From Hypoxylon rubiginosum (Eukaryota > Ascomycota > Sordariomycetes > Xylariales > Hypoxylaceae): a stretch of 64,000 nucleotides of DNA. Shown piece by piece: positions 36,962-49,047 of the stretch. Position 1 is the stretch's first letter. Every line of letters begins with the position of its first letter. The stretch is from NCBI GenBank assembly GCA_902806565.1, contig CADCXA010000056.1, positions 1,054,001-1,118,000 of the forward strand, read 5' to 3'. A program made the position numbers and the translations under genes. The notes below the pieces were generated by a model, which was not told where the DNA came from, did no database searches, and saw nothing but the letters and a program-made list of their open reading frames with translations.

Positions 36962-39119
36962 ATAAGCTTTAGATATGTAAAGTAATTTGCCCAGTATTTC
37001 TTATTGTTTTTCTAACTATGGCTGTGTATCTAGAAAGATAATCCATCGCTCTTATATGCCTGCAGTTCTTCATACATCTTAGACCAAAGTATTGTCCATA
37101 ACCTTTCGTATTCACCACGTAGAAAAGGTAAATATATACCCTCATACCAAGCCTATGGAGTTGATTTATACCTACCTCCTGGAAATATATTTCCCATTAT
37201 ACTAAATGCCAACCTATCCGCATCTCAATTATATACATATGAAACGACTCATTCTATTTCCGGTGTTATAATAGTCGGTAGACCAACTAGGACATATAAT
37301 TAGTCGCACGAAACTAACCAAATGACAGCATTCTTCGTTAGGAAGTTGGGCATGTTATAGTTAATCTGATCATTATTTGAAGTACGGAGAACGCATCCCC
37401 ATAAACTCACCGAGGGACACGTCATAAAGGGCACCTAAGCTACTTCTGCTTACTTCTCGTTTCAAATATATGTCTAGTGTCATCAAAGGCTGTACAATAA
37501 GGTGTCACGGGGTCTTAGTTATGAGTGAGTATGCTAGTTAAGCGAGTATGAGGACATTTGGCCGATGATATCGGAAGGACACAACCTATAGGCGATAGCT
37601 ATTATCGTCCACTGCATTGCCGAGGAAATAATCGATTGGTGTGACAGAGGGAAGGCTGGGCTGGCTAGGCCACGACCGCTATCATTTTCGGTAGACGTAG
37701 TATGTTGTATTTACCACCCAATTGGCCCTTTTGGGCGCCAATTGCGTCCACACTTACCCATCTAGCATTGGCGCCCCTCATCTCGGCGTCTTGTGTCTTC
37801 CTGCATGAACAGGAACTCCGAGATGACCGATCAGACGTCTTGAGGGGGCCGAGGTTGGGGGTGGCGTACATCGCGGCACTACCACATCAGATACGCAATA
37901 CACAGCTATCCTTTTAATCTCCGGATGTCTACATAGCTCAGTAGCCCTATGATGCTTCTATTATCGCGCGTCGATTATGGTACCACGCTGATCTCGAGAG
38001 CATCCACTCTCCATTCCGAGAAGCACGGCTTTGTCGACCCCAAGCTATGTAGCTATCTATAGTTATATCTGACACTGCTTCACTGATCTGGAAAAATCAA
38101 TGCTTACATATAATTGGTACGTAAGATATCTCCGGCCCCCAGCCCCCAGCCCCCCAAGTGAGCTGAAAAACATTAGTTTGTCGTGTGATGTAAACAATGG
38201 ACGTCCGTGAAATATATATCTGAAGAACGTTCCTGATGCTCTTGTCTGAGGGCCCCGTTTCTGTCTCTTACGGCCTGCTCTTCATGGTTTGCGCAAGATA
38301 TGCTCCTTGGTCGTTTCCTCCCGTCACCTCCCGTCTTCTCCTGCTCCCTCTTATTATCTCACCGAAACACATCCTTGCCAATCCCGCAGTCAGTCTCTCC
38401 GCCTTTGTTGCCATCAGAGAGAAAACGCGCCCCTAGGTATGACAAAGTACTCGTATTGTTACCTGCGACATTTCCCTGCACAAATCCATTGAACATGGCC
38501 AATTGCCTTCATGCACGTCGTCCGCTTGGAAGGAGACGTAATTGACAATATTGAAAGTCCCTTAAGTCCCTGATACCTGTATGTTGTTCCCTTCATTACC
38601 GCCAGCAACAACCAATGGAGGTGTGCCTGAAATAAGGCATCCGGCTTCACCCTCTCTTCTCAGTCCCTTTTTGTTGCCTTTTTACACTTCGCAAAATCGC
38701 CTGTGCGATCAATTGCTAATCTACTGTGCCGGTTGCAGGTTAAGCAATGCCGAAAGTGCAACAATTCAGGGTCTTTGGTCCGACGATGTAGCAACAATTC
38801 CCTAAGTCCCTTCCCGCCCACTTGACCTGCGCGTCAGAACAACCTAGATGCCTAAGGATATATGGCACTGCAACTTGCAGGAGTGCCTGATGGGTTCGCG
38901 GGCGAGTTTACTGTCGATATCCCCGCCGGTATTACGAATACTTCGATCCCCTCAGTTCCCTTTGAAGGAGCGGAGAAGGTAGACAAAATGGGGCTGGTTT
39001 CTCAACACTCTTGAGTTCTATGTCAATAAGGCTATGCTCTTTCCTGTAAGCTCACCCCTTACAGAGGAACTTTTACGCTTTACGCTCGGTTCTACGCACG
39101 TTAACAAGCATATTTCAAG

Positions 39120-40699
39120 ATGGCACAATCTCCAACTGGCTATTACCCCAGTCTTTTGCCTGAGACTATTAGGGATAGCATGAACGGCAGTAGCCTAACT
39201 AGAGAAAAGTTTAGTTGCCTCAAGCATGATACCAGTGTTTTCTCTCCTAGTTCTGGAGAGACGCCTGGGGGGGATAACGCAGATTGGCATAACTTGTAAG
39301 CAGATGTTGGCGATGTTAACTTACCATGCTAATCCCCATTCGCAGATTCTTTGATGGAATGGTAGACCAAGTCTACATGCAAGTACTTAAATCCTATCTC
39401 TTTACTACGCCATTGGCAGCTTACCCCTGTCTGATGTCGAATTGTCAAGAGAATGAATTCAAGACCCCTCAGGAAATGCTGCTTCATCTCGAGCATTGCA
39501 AGTCTTTCCGCGACAAGCAACCGTTTCGATGCCCTACATGCAATACGGATGAGCCATCTCGGACCGTGCCCAGGAAATGTCTATTTAGCATGCTCAAGCC
39601 CAGCCCAAGACTCCACGAGAAATTCAAAGATTTTCTTAGGAGCCTTAAAGCTTCTTTCTCGAGCCCCAAGGCATCACCGAACCCGAGCCTTTATCAACCA
39701 GGCCCTCAGCCGTCCCCGTGCGACACATCATCTCAATTTCACGTACCCTCTCAACACATGTTTGATGCAGCGAAGCTATCGCTTTACGAACTGCCTGACA
39801 CCGGCTATAGGGAACTAGACAGTTCGCCTTGTTTAGCTCCGGTCCAGTCTAGCTCACCCGTGGAGTTGTATTCAGCGTCAGTCAGTCAAGCTGGGATGGC
39901 CTCCATCGACATTTCGCCTGCGTCTGTGTCAGCGCTCTCCGAAGCTACTTCCAACTGTTACATACAAGATAAATACCTACCACCTATATATTCTAGCCAA
40001 TGTGCTGGCGACAGCGGCGTGTTCGTTGGTAGTCTCGACTACACGGAGCCAGACCATGCTGATTGGCCGTATTCCCAAGCATCACAGCTCTTTGAGGAGC
40101 TATCTACACCCAACCCTATACATCTACACCACTTTATAAATCAACCAGGCTTTCGGCCGTCGTTGACAATCAACACAAATTCCGTGGAACAACAGAATGT
40201 GCACACACCGATTTGGAATGGAAAGCAGACAGACTCCGGGGGTACTTTGTGGATCAACACTATGGATGGTACGAAAAAGGAGTTCTTAGACCTTAAAGAT
40301 TTGCCATCGTCTTCTTCATTCAGCATGGACACATCGTCACTAATGGACATCGAAGCAAATCCAAATCCATTGCCAACTGAAAGAGACGTTCCCATGCAAA
40401 AACTCCAGTCTTTTGACAACTTCTCGCCCCCCGGTTCAAATGGTTCGCCTTCAAGCCCCGACCATTCACCAGATTCAGAATTGACATCAAGTCATAGATG
40501 CTCCTACCAAAACTGTCACTTTACGCCTAGTGGCAAGCCGGGAAACTTTCAGGCATATCTCCGGAAGCATATGTCAACTCATTGCAGGAAAAGTCGTATC
40601 AGGTGTCAATACTGTACTAAGACATTCACACGGAAAGACAACCAAAGGGTTCACGCTCGCAAAGCCCATTCCGGTCAAATCGACCCTAGTGGGTTCTGA
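39120..40699 (+). CDS. C2H2 zinc-finger protein, unnamed family
   Basis: This is a probable nuclear DNA-binding protein; I cannot name an orthologue. Two exons, 39120-39295 and 39346-40699, are split by a 50-nt GTAAGC..CAG intron with a CTAAT branch-like site and give 509 residues. I chose the upstream ATG at 39120 because its frame splices in phase into the long downstream frame, which lacks a good start of its own. Residues about 85-135 form a Cys/His-rich N-terminal module (YPCLMSNC..H..C, then FRCPTC). The middle, about 150-440, is Ser/Pro-rich and probably disordered. At the C-terminus, one atypical finger (CSYQNC..LRKHMSTH) is followed by a canonical one, RCQYCTKTFTRKDNQRVHARKAH in outline. 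It stands alone at the edge of the gene desert, and paired terminal fingers suggest sequence-specific binding. Confidence 0.82.
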
Positions 40700-41811
40700 A
40701 GCAACTCGATGATACTGGGTTGGGAAACGGATTAGGACAGAGAAAGGGTTGTATAAAATGATGGGTTGGGATACGAACCATTGCTCTGAATGGGCCTCTT
40801 TCCTAATGTCATGTATCTATTTCGCTATGGAAGAACTTTCCTATAATATTTAGCTTACGATGTGATAACGTTTTCATAAGTAGCTTCCTATAGGCTCGGA
40901 AATAAATATTTCTTTTCATCATAAATCGCAAAACCGTGTTATGAGTCCCCAATTGCCTCAATTGCCAGTATAACTCGTTAGCAGCATGAGACAGGGGAAT
41001 ATCTTCCAAATTCGAATGAAGCTGCAGCAGGCAACCAATAAATGATCAACGAAGCATTTGGATCGATCGCTACGAAACTAGCCTGGGTTATTCGAATAGA
41101 GAAGAATCGAAAATTCCACCATGAACATGTTACGTGTGTACATGCCGGACCAGAGCCTCAGACCGTGTTGCACGAATGTCTTTACCTGCCTACCTGTAAC
41201 TGTCTAATATCTTTCTAAGTGCACATACCCAGGCTACCTAATACTTCCCTTCTAGTGCTACCAGTTGTGATTCATAATGTGAACCACACCCAATGTTATT
41301 AAACTCCCAGACATTAGCATTAGCCTTCATCCTTTAAGAGGTATGACAGGAGCGGCAGTGTCCCTCTGGGAGGGGTCGTTTAGGCAGAGCGTCCTGTGGT
41401 TAAGGGCCTGGCTCCAATCGGCATAAATTGGACGGCGAATGCGGCTCTTGAGAACCCTGTGATCTCTGTATTATCACCACCCTAGTCACAAAGAAACAGA
41501 AGGGACCTAAGACTCCACTAGGTGACAAGACCGCGAACCATGAATTCAAGGAAGGGACACGACTATGGTTGGGATCCAGGATGTGAAGAACCTCCCCTAA
41601 GGATCCGTATGTGGTTATTTCAATACACATTTACGGTACCCTAGTTCCTGAGGGCACTCTCCATCGGCTATAAAATGCCTCCACGGTCTGTCTCTCTTGT
41701 GATATCTGGAAACTATTCCATCATCATAGACCAACACCAGTCCCCTGAAACCCCGAGTATCAGCACACGCACCCTTAAAAGATAACCAGAAGTTTCAAAC
41801 TTACTAAAACC
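40700..41811. other. Intergenic, 1.1 kb, with promoter of the small gene
   Basis: 3' flank of the zinc-finger gene and promoter of the small gene at 41812. No other gene is supported. Confidence 0.6.
41669..41675 (+). promoter_or_regulatory. TATA box of the 76-residue gene
   Basis: TATAAAA lies 137-143 bp upstream of the ATG at 41812. A CT- and AC-rich leader follows with no intervening ATG except one overlapping the TATA box itself. This layout is typical of strongly inducible fungal genes. Confidence 0.6.
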
Positions 41812-42104
41812 ATGGGTAAACACAGGTGAGTTCCATAGCAATCCGTGAGTCGAAGACAGAGCCCCTTACCACCGCTCCAAGCAACAGCTCCCCCTCCGGC
41901 AGCGCCTCACACAAGACGAAGAAGCCCCGAAACAAAGACTCCGACAAGTCGAACCGATCCGAGATGTCGTCCCTCTCTCGGTACGTGGACGAGAGCCAGA
42001 ACCACGAACGAGTCGCAATCAGCCAGCCCTCTGACAGAAACGCTGGTCAATATTTGCAGGATTGGGAGAAGACATGGCAAGCAGCGAGCGGACGCAAGGA
42101 CTAG
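41812..42104 (+). CDS. Small Ser/Lys-rich protein, 76 residues, unknown
   Basis: I do not recognise a family. Exon 1 is only 14 nt (41812-41825, coding MGKH plus two bases). A GTGAGT intron follows (41826-41887, ending CAG), then exon 2 at 41888-42104. An alternative AAG acceptor at 41881 keeps phase and adds two residues. The product begins MGKHSSPSGSASHKTKKP, is rich in Ser, Lys, Asn and Asp, has no signal peptide or membrane segment, and ends with a Trp-containing segment, QYLQDWEKTWQAASGRKD. Support comes from the TATA box, the good start context (AAACCATGG), the consensus splice donor and phase agreement. Without splicing, the ATG frame stops after five codons. It is likely a soluble, largely disordered, possibly stress-inducible protein; that role is inference. 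Confidence 0.6.
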
Positions 42105-42944
42105 ATCATCAATTCGAGGCTTTGAGATGGATGCAACACGGTTTTCGCGATAAGAGGGGTATGGGGAATGGCTTATGACTTAATAACTATCAGGACTTGT
42201 CAGCGCTGGAAGCTGATTAACGATGTTCACGCTTAAATACGTATATCAAAAACAAATACGACGTCAAATGTTTCTTTTATCTAGATTGAATATGCGGATT
42301 ATCTTGTGAGCTGGTCTGAAATCGACGTGAGGGAAAACCCGGTTAAAATAGAAGAGGAGAAGTCATGAATGTTGTACAAACCCCGTGGGGATATCACGGG
42401 CATTGGAGCCCCTTTAAATGCTAAGCCACATGTCATCAGCCATCAGCCACATATACCGAGTTAATGGTTCATGTCAGTCCCATTCTACGAAAAACGAGTT
42501 CTAGTATTTTTACACTGGCTTTGGCTCTTCGTGCCCTTCGGGTACTGCGTATTACCTAGGTAGTTAGCGAAACTGGCTTAGGGAATATTAGTAGTTCTGC
42601 TCATTTTGTTAATTAATACGCAGTGCTTGAAGGGCACGGGGAGGCGACAGACAGTGCAAGTAAGACCTCGAGTTATTGTAGTCCCTTTCATCTTTACTGA
42701 CATCTTCCCGGACAACCCAATTTTGCCTGAGAATACAATTCGCCCAAGCCTGAACATTAAAGGTCTGACGTCTAAGCCACCCTCAACGGTTTCCTAAACG
42801 AGTCATTGATGGCTCAGCCTCACATTAGGTAGGCTGTGAATTGGCATTGTGCATATACGGAAGGGGTCTCACCGGCAGAAAACAAGCACGGCAGTTGAAA
42901 GGTGGGAGTTCCGAATGAGCTTGATCAAAACTGTTCTATTATAA
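42105..42944. other. Intergenic between converging genes
   Basis: Shared 3' flank of the small gene (+) and GPI2 (-). It contains TACCTAGGTA at 42553-42562. The 63-codon frame at 42606 shows no motif. Confidence 0.6.
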
Positions 42945-44519
42945 TTATTCGTCGTCCCAAAGCTGCCTACTGATGATGATCGGCCTTGCCTGATCCCACG
43001 GCCCGTTGATTGCATTCTTGTACTTCTGCAATCCAATAAGCCACCAACTACATCCGCCTATGGCAAGGATAGCGATAGTAAAACTTAATACGACTCCCAG
43101 TAGCCCACTTCTCCACGGCCACACGCCGTCTTTTTCTCCGCCTAGTATAAAGCCGACTCCAGCTCCGGCACCGGTTACGAGCAGTATGGAGAGTAAGTGG
43201 TGGTACGTCCAGCTCCTGTGTCTAGCATAGCGTCTAAAGACGGGAAACAGTCCAAAAACTTCAATACTGAATAGCGTGAGACTGAAAACCTGTCCGGTGG
43301 AAGGGAGGCGGGAGGCGAGTACCGTAGACGCCATCAGCGCGGCGTTCGTCGAAAGGGAGGCTGGAAACTTGACCGGCCCCGACGAGTAGTCGTGAAAGAA
43401 GATGTTGATGGCCAATAGCCAGAAAGACATGGCCCAAATACTGTCAGACGAGGTAGATCTAGTTAAACTCTTCAAAATGGGCGACAGGCCGAGAAGTGTA
43501 AAGTAAATGAGAGTGGCAGATTTAACGGTACCGAGGCGAAGATTGGCCCTCCCATTCCGTAGAGGCGACGAGGGCCGATGGCTTGGCGCTTCGAGGGACT
43601 CGGAAGACCTCCGGCCCACGTTGCTCGCTTGCGATATACTGGACTGGAGAGAACTGGCGGAGGTAGAGTGGGATTGGCGCGTAGCCAATAGGTTTCCCTG
43701 GGGGTACGACCGTTCGGCCGCTGCTAGATTCGTCACCGAGTTCGTGGCGGACAGCGCAACTCTCCCCGTAGCAGTAGAGCGACCCCTTCTACTCGGCTCT
43801 CTCGTCGAACGAGTGCGATTGCTACGGCGTCTCTGGAGCGCCTCGTCCTCGCCTTCCTGGCCCACCCACCAGTCCCATATCAGCCAACCTATGAGTGTAA
43901 CGAAACTGCTCCAGCCCACAATGGCGACGGGAGAGACGCGCTCTTGAATTATGCCTACGAAGCAGACGACGAATATGATAACGGAGCAGACCTGCTGGAG
44001 GATGACAGTCGAGTCGGCGACGAGAGGCCAGAATTCGTAGGGCTGGAGACGAGGGTTTCGCTGCAGGTTCTCGAGGAAGGTAGCCTGGTCTGTGTAGTTG
44101 TCCGGGTCTTTGCACATGTGTCAGTATTGGCACCAGCTATGAATCTCGAAATCGAAGGGATATTTCCTACAGGAGTGCTTCACCCAGAGCAATTTCTTCC
44201 AATTGCGTCTCCGCCGCCTGCTCCGGCTCCTGCTTCCGAGCTTGGAACCCATCTTCCGCGACCGCGACTCGGCCCGAGGGCCATTGGTTCCATTAATTCC
44301 GTTCGGTTCAAACCCGCTCTGTCGACGCGGAAGCGCAGATGCGTTGAAAGCATCTTCCGGGGCAAGGTGCGAACGGGCGTTACGCGGGGTGGAAGAATGT
44401 ATCTCGATAGGCAGAGTCGCGGCGCGCGTCAGTGCAGGAAACGGTCCATCGAGTACAGGTCCAGCTGCTGTACTTGTCGGAGATAGCGCGATATTGGAAT
44501 TAGGAGACATCTCTTTCAT
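42945..44519 (-). CDS. gpi2: GPI2/PIG-C, GPI-GlcNAc transferase subunit
   Basis: This is a subunit of the ER-membrane complex that transfers GlcNAc from UDP-GlcNAc to phosphatidylinositol, the first step of GPI-anchor synthesis. Two minus-strand exons, 44519-44171 and 44107-42945, are split by a 63-nt GTAGGA..AAAG intron and give 503 residues. The splice falls inside the most conserved stretch and restores KLLWVKHSYPDNYTD (about residues 109-123), which is the family hallmark and confirms the junction. The first 100 residues are disordered with an Arg/Ser cluster. Two membrane segments follow near 150-200. A hydrophilic Ser/Arg-rich loop of about 110 residues comes next, then at least five more hydrophobic segments to the end. 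The loop and N-terminal extension make it longer than yeast Gpi2. A second Met at 44510 is an alternative start. Confidence 0.92.
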
Positions 44520-47500
44520 CTCCTTCGTATTTAGTCATCAATGAAGGCGTGCATGGCCCCGAGACTAACAAGTAGACTGCTCTACAGCCTTGCGGTAAGG
44601 GATCTATGTTGCGAATGCGAATACAGTTAGGATGCTGCGAATAGGATCGGCATCTTCCGTTTTTTTTTTTCTTTACCCTTTACCCTTTACCCCTGAAGCT
44701 TAACATTTTAGCGGGGTACTAAAGTGCACGGGCCATACAATCTTTAATAAGCTGACAACCTCGGCCGGGTCCATTAAAACAAACATTGAAGCTAGGCTCT
44801 CTGGCTCTTAAGCTCGCATGGCTCGGCCGTCAAATCCGAAGTATCCACCGGTCCGGTCCTTCACGATGGAACGACGGGAAAGACACGATGCGTTAAATGA
44901 AAGAGTCCTAGGTTAATGCTTATGCGCCTTTATTAGTCTACTGCATAAGATGGAGCGGCAATTATTTCTCCCTGCGGTTTACAGGCTTGAATAAGGCTAG
45001 CCTCGAGCTACACGAACATGTTTCATTTGCCTACCACAAGCTCTTTGCTGTACTACGCTCGCTGGCGCCTGGACTGTTGGTGGCTTGTTTTTAGCACTCT
45101 AATACGAGAAATCCGGATGTGCTACTAATGCTACTAATATGCTACTAATACGTTTTCAATTGCGTGGCCGAAGTACGAATTATTGTCACCTATATCTAAT
45201 TATTACCCGCCCAACCTAGGTCTCATGGCTTCAGACATACCTAGTCCTCTATTAATTAACAAGGCGTTGCTATTCGCTGCTATAGCACACTATCTTATAT
45301 CAGTTGTTAATAGAAGGTCTCAGCTCCAATGCTGTGCTCAGGAGAATCGGTATTTGAAATTGGATTACAGTCATCCGCCAGTCAATTGTAACACAACTTC
45401 CAATCAAGGGCATTGGAGTGATATCGCATCTTTGAGCTGCTTCGAGACTGCTCGCGCTGTTTGCTGTCTATGTCTACATATGTACGTAGTAGGTAGTAGT
45501 AGATAGTATACCTAAAGCACCTAAAGCACGTGGGATTTACCAAAAGGCGTATAGACATCCGCCAATAAAACGTTTTTGTGGCATCAAACGCGACGCAGCC
45601 ATCCTACCAACCTACCCACGAATACTCCCTTCCTATACCTCCTTACAAAGGAGGTAGGTAGATAATAGCTTGTGGAAGTTATCAATGCGCCAATCAGCAG
45701 CATATAGTCAAGCTTTCTCATAAGCCGAAGGTCTAGATGGCTCTAAAATTGGAAAACAGCCTTCTCCCTGTCTGTCTGTCTACTAGCTTAGGAGCTATGT
45801 AGGTACGGCTCCTGAGGGTTCCCGGGTATTCTGTGCTTTTGCCAGATTCGGACACCGCTAGAAGATCGACGGACGCTGAATGGCTAGCTGGGATAAAGTA
45901 GGCGATTTTGGTTCCCTCGTACGGGATGGATCATGGCGGTGCCCAACAAAGGTAGGGCAGGGCTGGCAGGTAGGCTAGTTGCGAAAAGGGGTCCAACAGC
46001 ATGACAACCTACTATGTATTGAATCCTACCGGCGAGCCTATCCAGCATAGCTCATCTCAGATTCGTAAGGATATGGCTGTCTAGCTGTATGGATATATAA
46101 CCCAACTAAATATCAGAAATATCTCACCAATTCCACTTCTTTGGTGCTGGGATATGGGATATGGGATATGATGCAGGACAAGCTCGACAAGAATGCGTTC
46201 AGGCGGTTGGGGAAAGGTTTAGCGAGGCGCAGCTCTTATAACTGGCGTCAACTGGCGTCATAGCAATTCGTCATCTTACGATTGTCAATGCTGATCTTGA
46301 AAGAAACGAAAGATACAAAACAAAACAACTCAGCTTCTAGTCTAGAATTCATAATGTCACACGTATAACAGCCACGTACACTTGAAGAGTACTATGTAAT
46401 GAAGCTAACGAATTCCCGTGCGACCACAACAGTCACGACAAACCTCTGTACCTAGTTTCAGCTCATTTTCCCATTCCTCACCTACCTATATATGCCTAGT
46501 ATATAAGCCATTGTACCCGGAGCCACGGGATAGGAGCAATTCGATATTGGGTTGGAAAGTCTCTACCTTGTCTCCGGAATAATAGGTAATAGGAGGAGGT
46601 GAGAATACAACCCGTTCGCTCATTCGCCCATTCGCAGCTTTTGGTTCTTCCCCATTTTAACCGTATATTAATAAACTGATCTACCTTGTTTAGTTGTTCC
46701 CCAAGTCCTGTCTGCCTGTCTGCCTGTCTCTTGGACAATACCCAAGCATACCTATAGCTCCAATAGGTATTTTCTTATGCCGCTCATTTACATGCGTCAC
46801 AAATATCAAAGCTTTCCTTGTCGTTCAGAGCTGTGCCACTGAAAAGGGACAAGTCGCCGTTCCTTTTCTCACCCCTATTCGGATTAATTTCCAAGTCATC
46901 GCTGTGAGATCATTCACGAAACCGTCAATTCGTTTAGACATTGTTCAGACATAAAAGTTGCAGACTTGCAGACTTGCAGACTAGAGACTACAGACGAGAT
47001 TACAGACGACTACAGGTTACAGACCAATTGGGAATATTTGGCGACTCAAAACACGACCACCTTTTCCCCCGCATTGGTGAACCAAACGCCGTTTTACATA
47101 CCTCTTACATACTATCACTTCACCTTTAGTCCCTAGCTAGCGTTCTTTACGTACCTAGGCCGTCCTAGGGTAGGCATTTGAAAGGTTGCTATGCTACAGG
47201 CGACAGTCGGTACACTTTTCCTTAGCAATAAATTAAATCGATCGCCAAGAGACCAACCAACCAAACACGCTAACCCATAATCCACCAGCACACCCAGCAT
47301 ACCATACAGTAGCCCACTTCGGTACTACTTACCCTGCCCTGTACGGCCCTTGTTCTCCCCCCATTACCCGTTGCCCGTTACTCTTCACGACTACGACCTC
47401 ACCAACGTCGCGGCAGAAGCACTGACTCGGTCGCGGAGATATATCATCCTTGATCTGCTCGATGGGCTTCGTATCCTGACTCTTGCGTAGCTTTGAGTTT

Positions 47501-47700
47501 TTTCTTTCCCTCCCGAATACATATTCATTCTTTTCCCTTAACAATTCTTCCTTCTTTTCATTTTGAACATTGAAGCTTTCATTGAACAAGTCTCGTCTCT
47601 CTCTACCTGCCTACGTACTATAGGTACCTACACAGCAGCTCGAATCGGGCAAATCAGTCAACAGGGATTCGGAATCTGTCATCACATTTAGCTGCCCATC
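44520..47700. other. Intergenic, 3.2 kb
   Basis: A divergent promoter region between GPI2 (-) and the secretory gene (+). It holds a T-run followed by CTTTACC-type 7-bp tandems (44671-44692), GCTACTAAT repeats (45121-45150), GGGATATG x3 (about 46148-46170), GCAGACTT x3 (about 46962-46983) and TACCTAGG at 47152. No gene is supported; the 107-codon frame at 45183 has no motif and begins without a convincing ATG. Confidence 0.5.
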
Positions 47701-48537
47701 ATGAAGGGACCGGCATCTGCATTATGCGTCTTCCTCCTCGCGGCCACAGCTCTTGCAGCTCCAGTAGCCGTCAATAAGCATGCCAGCCAATCCGATGCGC
47801 CGACTAATGTGCCCACCAATGTACGAGAGGCGACACAGCAGACACAGCAGATACAGCAGACACATGCTCGACCCGAACCCAAAACTCTCCTCTCCCTCTT
47901 CGCCCCTTCACGAGTATCAATTGAGAAGCACCCCAAGTTCCTCATCGCGGAAGACGGCCGACGCATCCAATTGCCAGACAACCTTGCCGGGGCCAAAAGT
48001 TGGGAGACCCCCAACGTGCTCCACTTCCTCACCTCGTTGACGCACCACAAGAAGCAATCGCCCTTCCCCGAGTCAAGCATCATGAAGGAGGAGACTAGCG
48101 CAAGTATGGCGGAGACGGAACCGCAGGAGACCATTGTGGAGCTCGAAACCAAGGCAGAACGCGAGTCGTGGACCTATATTCCCTACATCTCCAAGGACAA
48201 CGTCCTGCGCTTCCGCTGCGTGCGCAAGGCCGCAGATACGGTTATTCTGGCAGTCCCAATGGTTGCTGCATTGGCTATTCTCCTGACTCTTGGAATCGCA
48301 GTCCGGTACACGTATGGTGATCGCCTGATTACAACTTTGATGGCTAGTAGATCTAACATTTCTCGTAGAATCCGCGCTTTTGGAACCTGCAGACACGGTG
48401 CAATCCGTCTAGAAGACGAGGAGAGACCCACGCCAATTCGATCTCTCAGCGTCGCATGCCGGTCATGCACCATTCAGTCTGCTTCGAAACCCGATTCAAG
48501 CTACGGCATTGTAGACGAGAAGAGCGAAGAGACGTGA
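47701..48537 (+). CDS. Secretory-pathway single-pass membrane protein, unknown
   Basis: I do not recognise a family. This uninterrupted frame of 278 residues begins with a clear signal peptide (residues 1-20, hydrophobic core ALCVFLLAATALA, likely cut before APVAV). A lumenal or extracellular region of about 155 residues has a Gln/Thr-rich stretch near 44-55 and no Cys. One membrane segment lies at about 179-203 (AVPMVAALAILLTLGIA). A cytosolic basic tail of about 75 residues includes three Cys near 254-260 region boundaries and ends acidic. Topology is therefore type I, in the plasma membrane or endomembranes. The start follows a leader with no nearby ATG. Neighbouring genes give no hint of function. 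Confidence 0.75.
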   Translation: MKGPASALCVFLLAATALAAPVAVNKHASQSDAPTNVPTNVREATQQTQQIQQTHARPEPKTLLSLFAPSRVSIEKHPKFLIAEDGRRIQLPDNLAGAKSWETPNVLHFLTSLTHHKKQSPFPESSIMKEETSASMAETEPQETIVELETKAERESWTYIPYISKDNVLRFRCVRKAADTVILAVPMVAALAILLTLGIAVRYTYGDRLITTLMASRSNISRRIRAFGTCRHGAIRLEDEERPTPIRSLSVACRSCTIQSASKPDSSYGIVDEKSEET

Positions 48538-49024
48538 CAGGCATGGCATGATGGGGCTTTTTTTTCCTTTTTTGTCTGAATGATACCAAAAAGGGGTCTT
48601 GGCGTTTAGGGACCTGGGCTGGCACGCTCAGTTGACATTGATATTTGTTTCATTGAAGAGAGGGAACCCCATGGCATTACGACGATAATCGATCAAATGG
48701 TATGGAATTGAGCCAAGTCAAACGTGCGAGAACATGATCTGGCAGGTTTAGACGGTTATAGTGTCCCAAGAGCCTCTCCGTGCAATTGGCATTTACAATG
48801 TATCCAACGATTGCGGGAACTCGTTTCGGGGACATGTGGGCAACTTTACGAGGTCCCACAAGGCATAAGGCACAAGGTCAGGCCGAATTTCTCACATGGA
48901 TGGGTACGGTAGAATTCATCAATTGTGACAAGAGGTTTTAGGCCATGAGCCTCTCTCCACTTTGTGTGAATCTTCCATGTCATGTAAACATCTGCAGAGC
49001 CCGGCCACTCCATAGTTATTGTTT

Positions 49025-49047
49025 ACACACACACACACACACACACA
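49025..49047. repeat. Microsatellite (AC)11
   Basis: Eleven AC units plus a terminal A. Confidence 0.95.

Larger units (their letters stand above)
33201..39119. other. Gene desert, part 2, with decayed repeats
   Basis: About 5.9 kb almost free of open frames, AT-leaning, with three diverged copies of one repeat (35305, 36019, 36575), a hairpin at 36919-36961, and TACCTAGGTA at 35665 and 35766. A GC-richer island at about 37700-37900 carries short frames on both strands with no motif. The picture fits old, mutated mobile or duplicated DNA, but no transposase, reverse transcriptase or LTR could be identified. Confidence 0.5.

Noticed and set aside
44671..44693. CCCTTTA-like repeats as a possible telomere trace
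   Set aside because: The unit CTTTACC is not the fungal telomere repeat TTAGGG/CCCTAA, and only three units occur.
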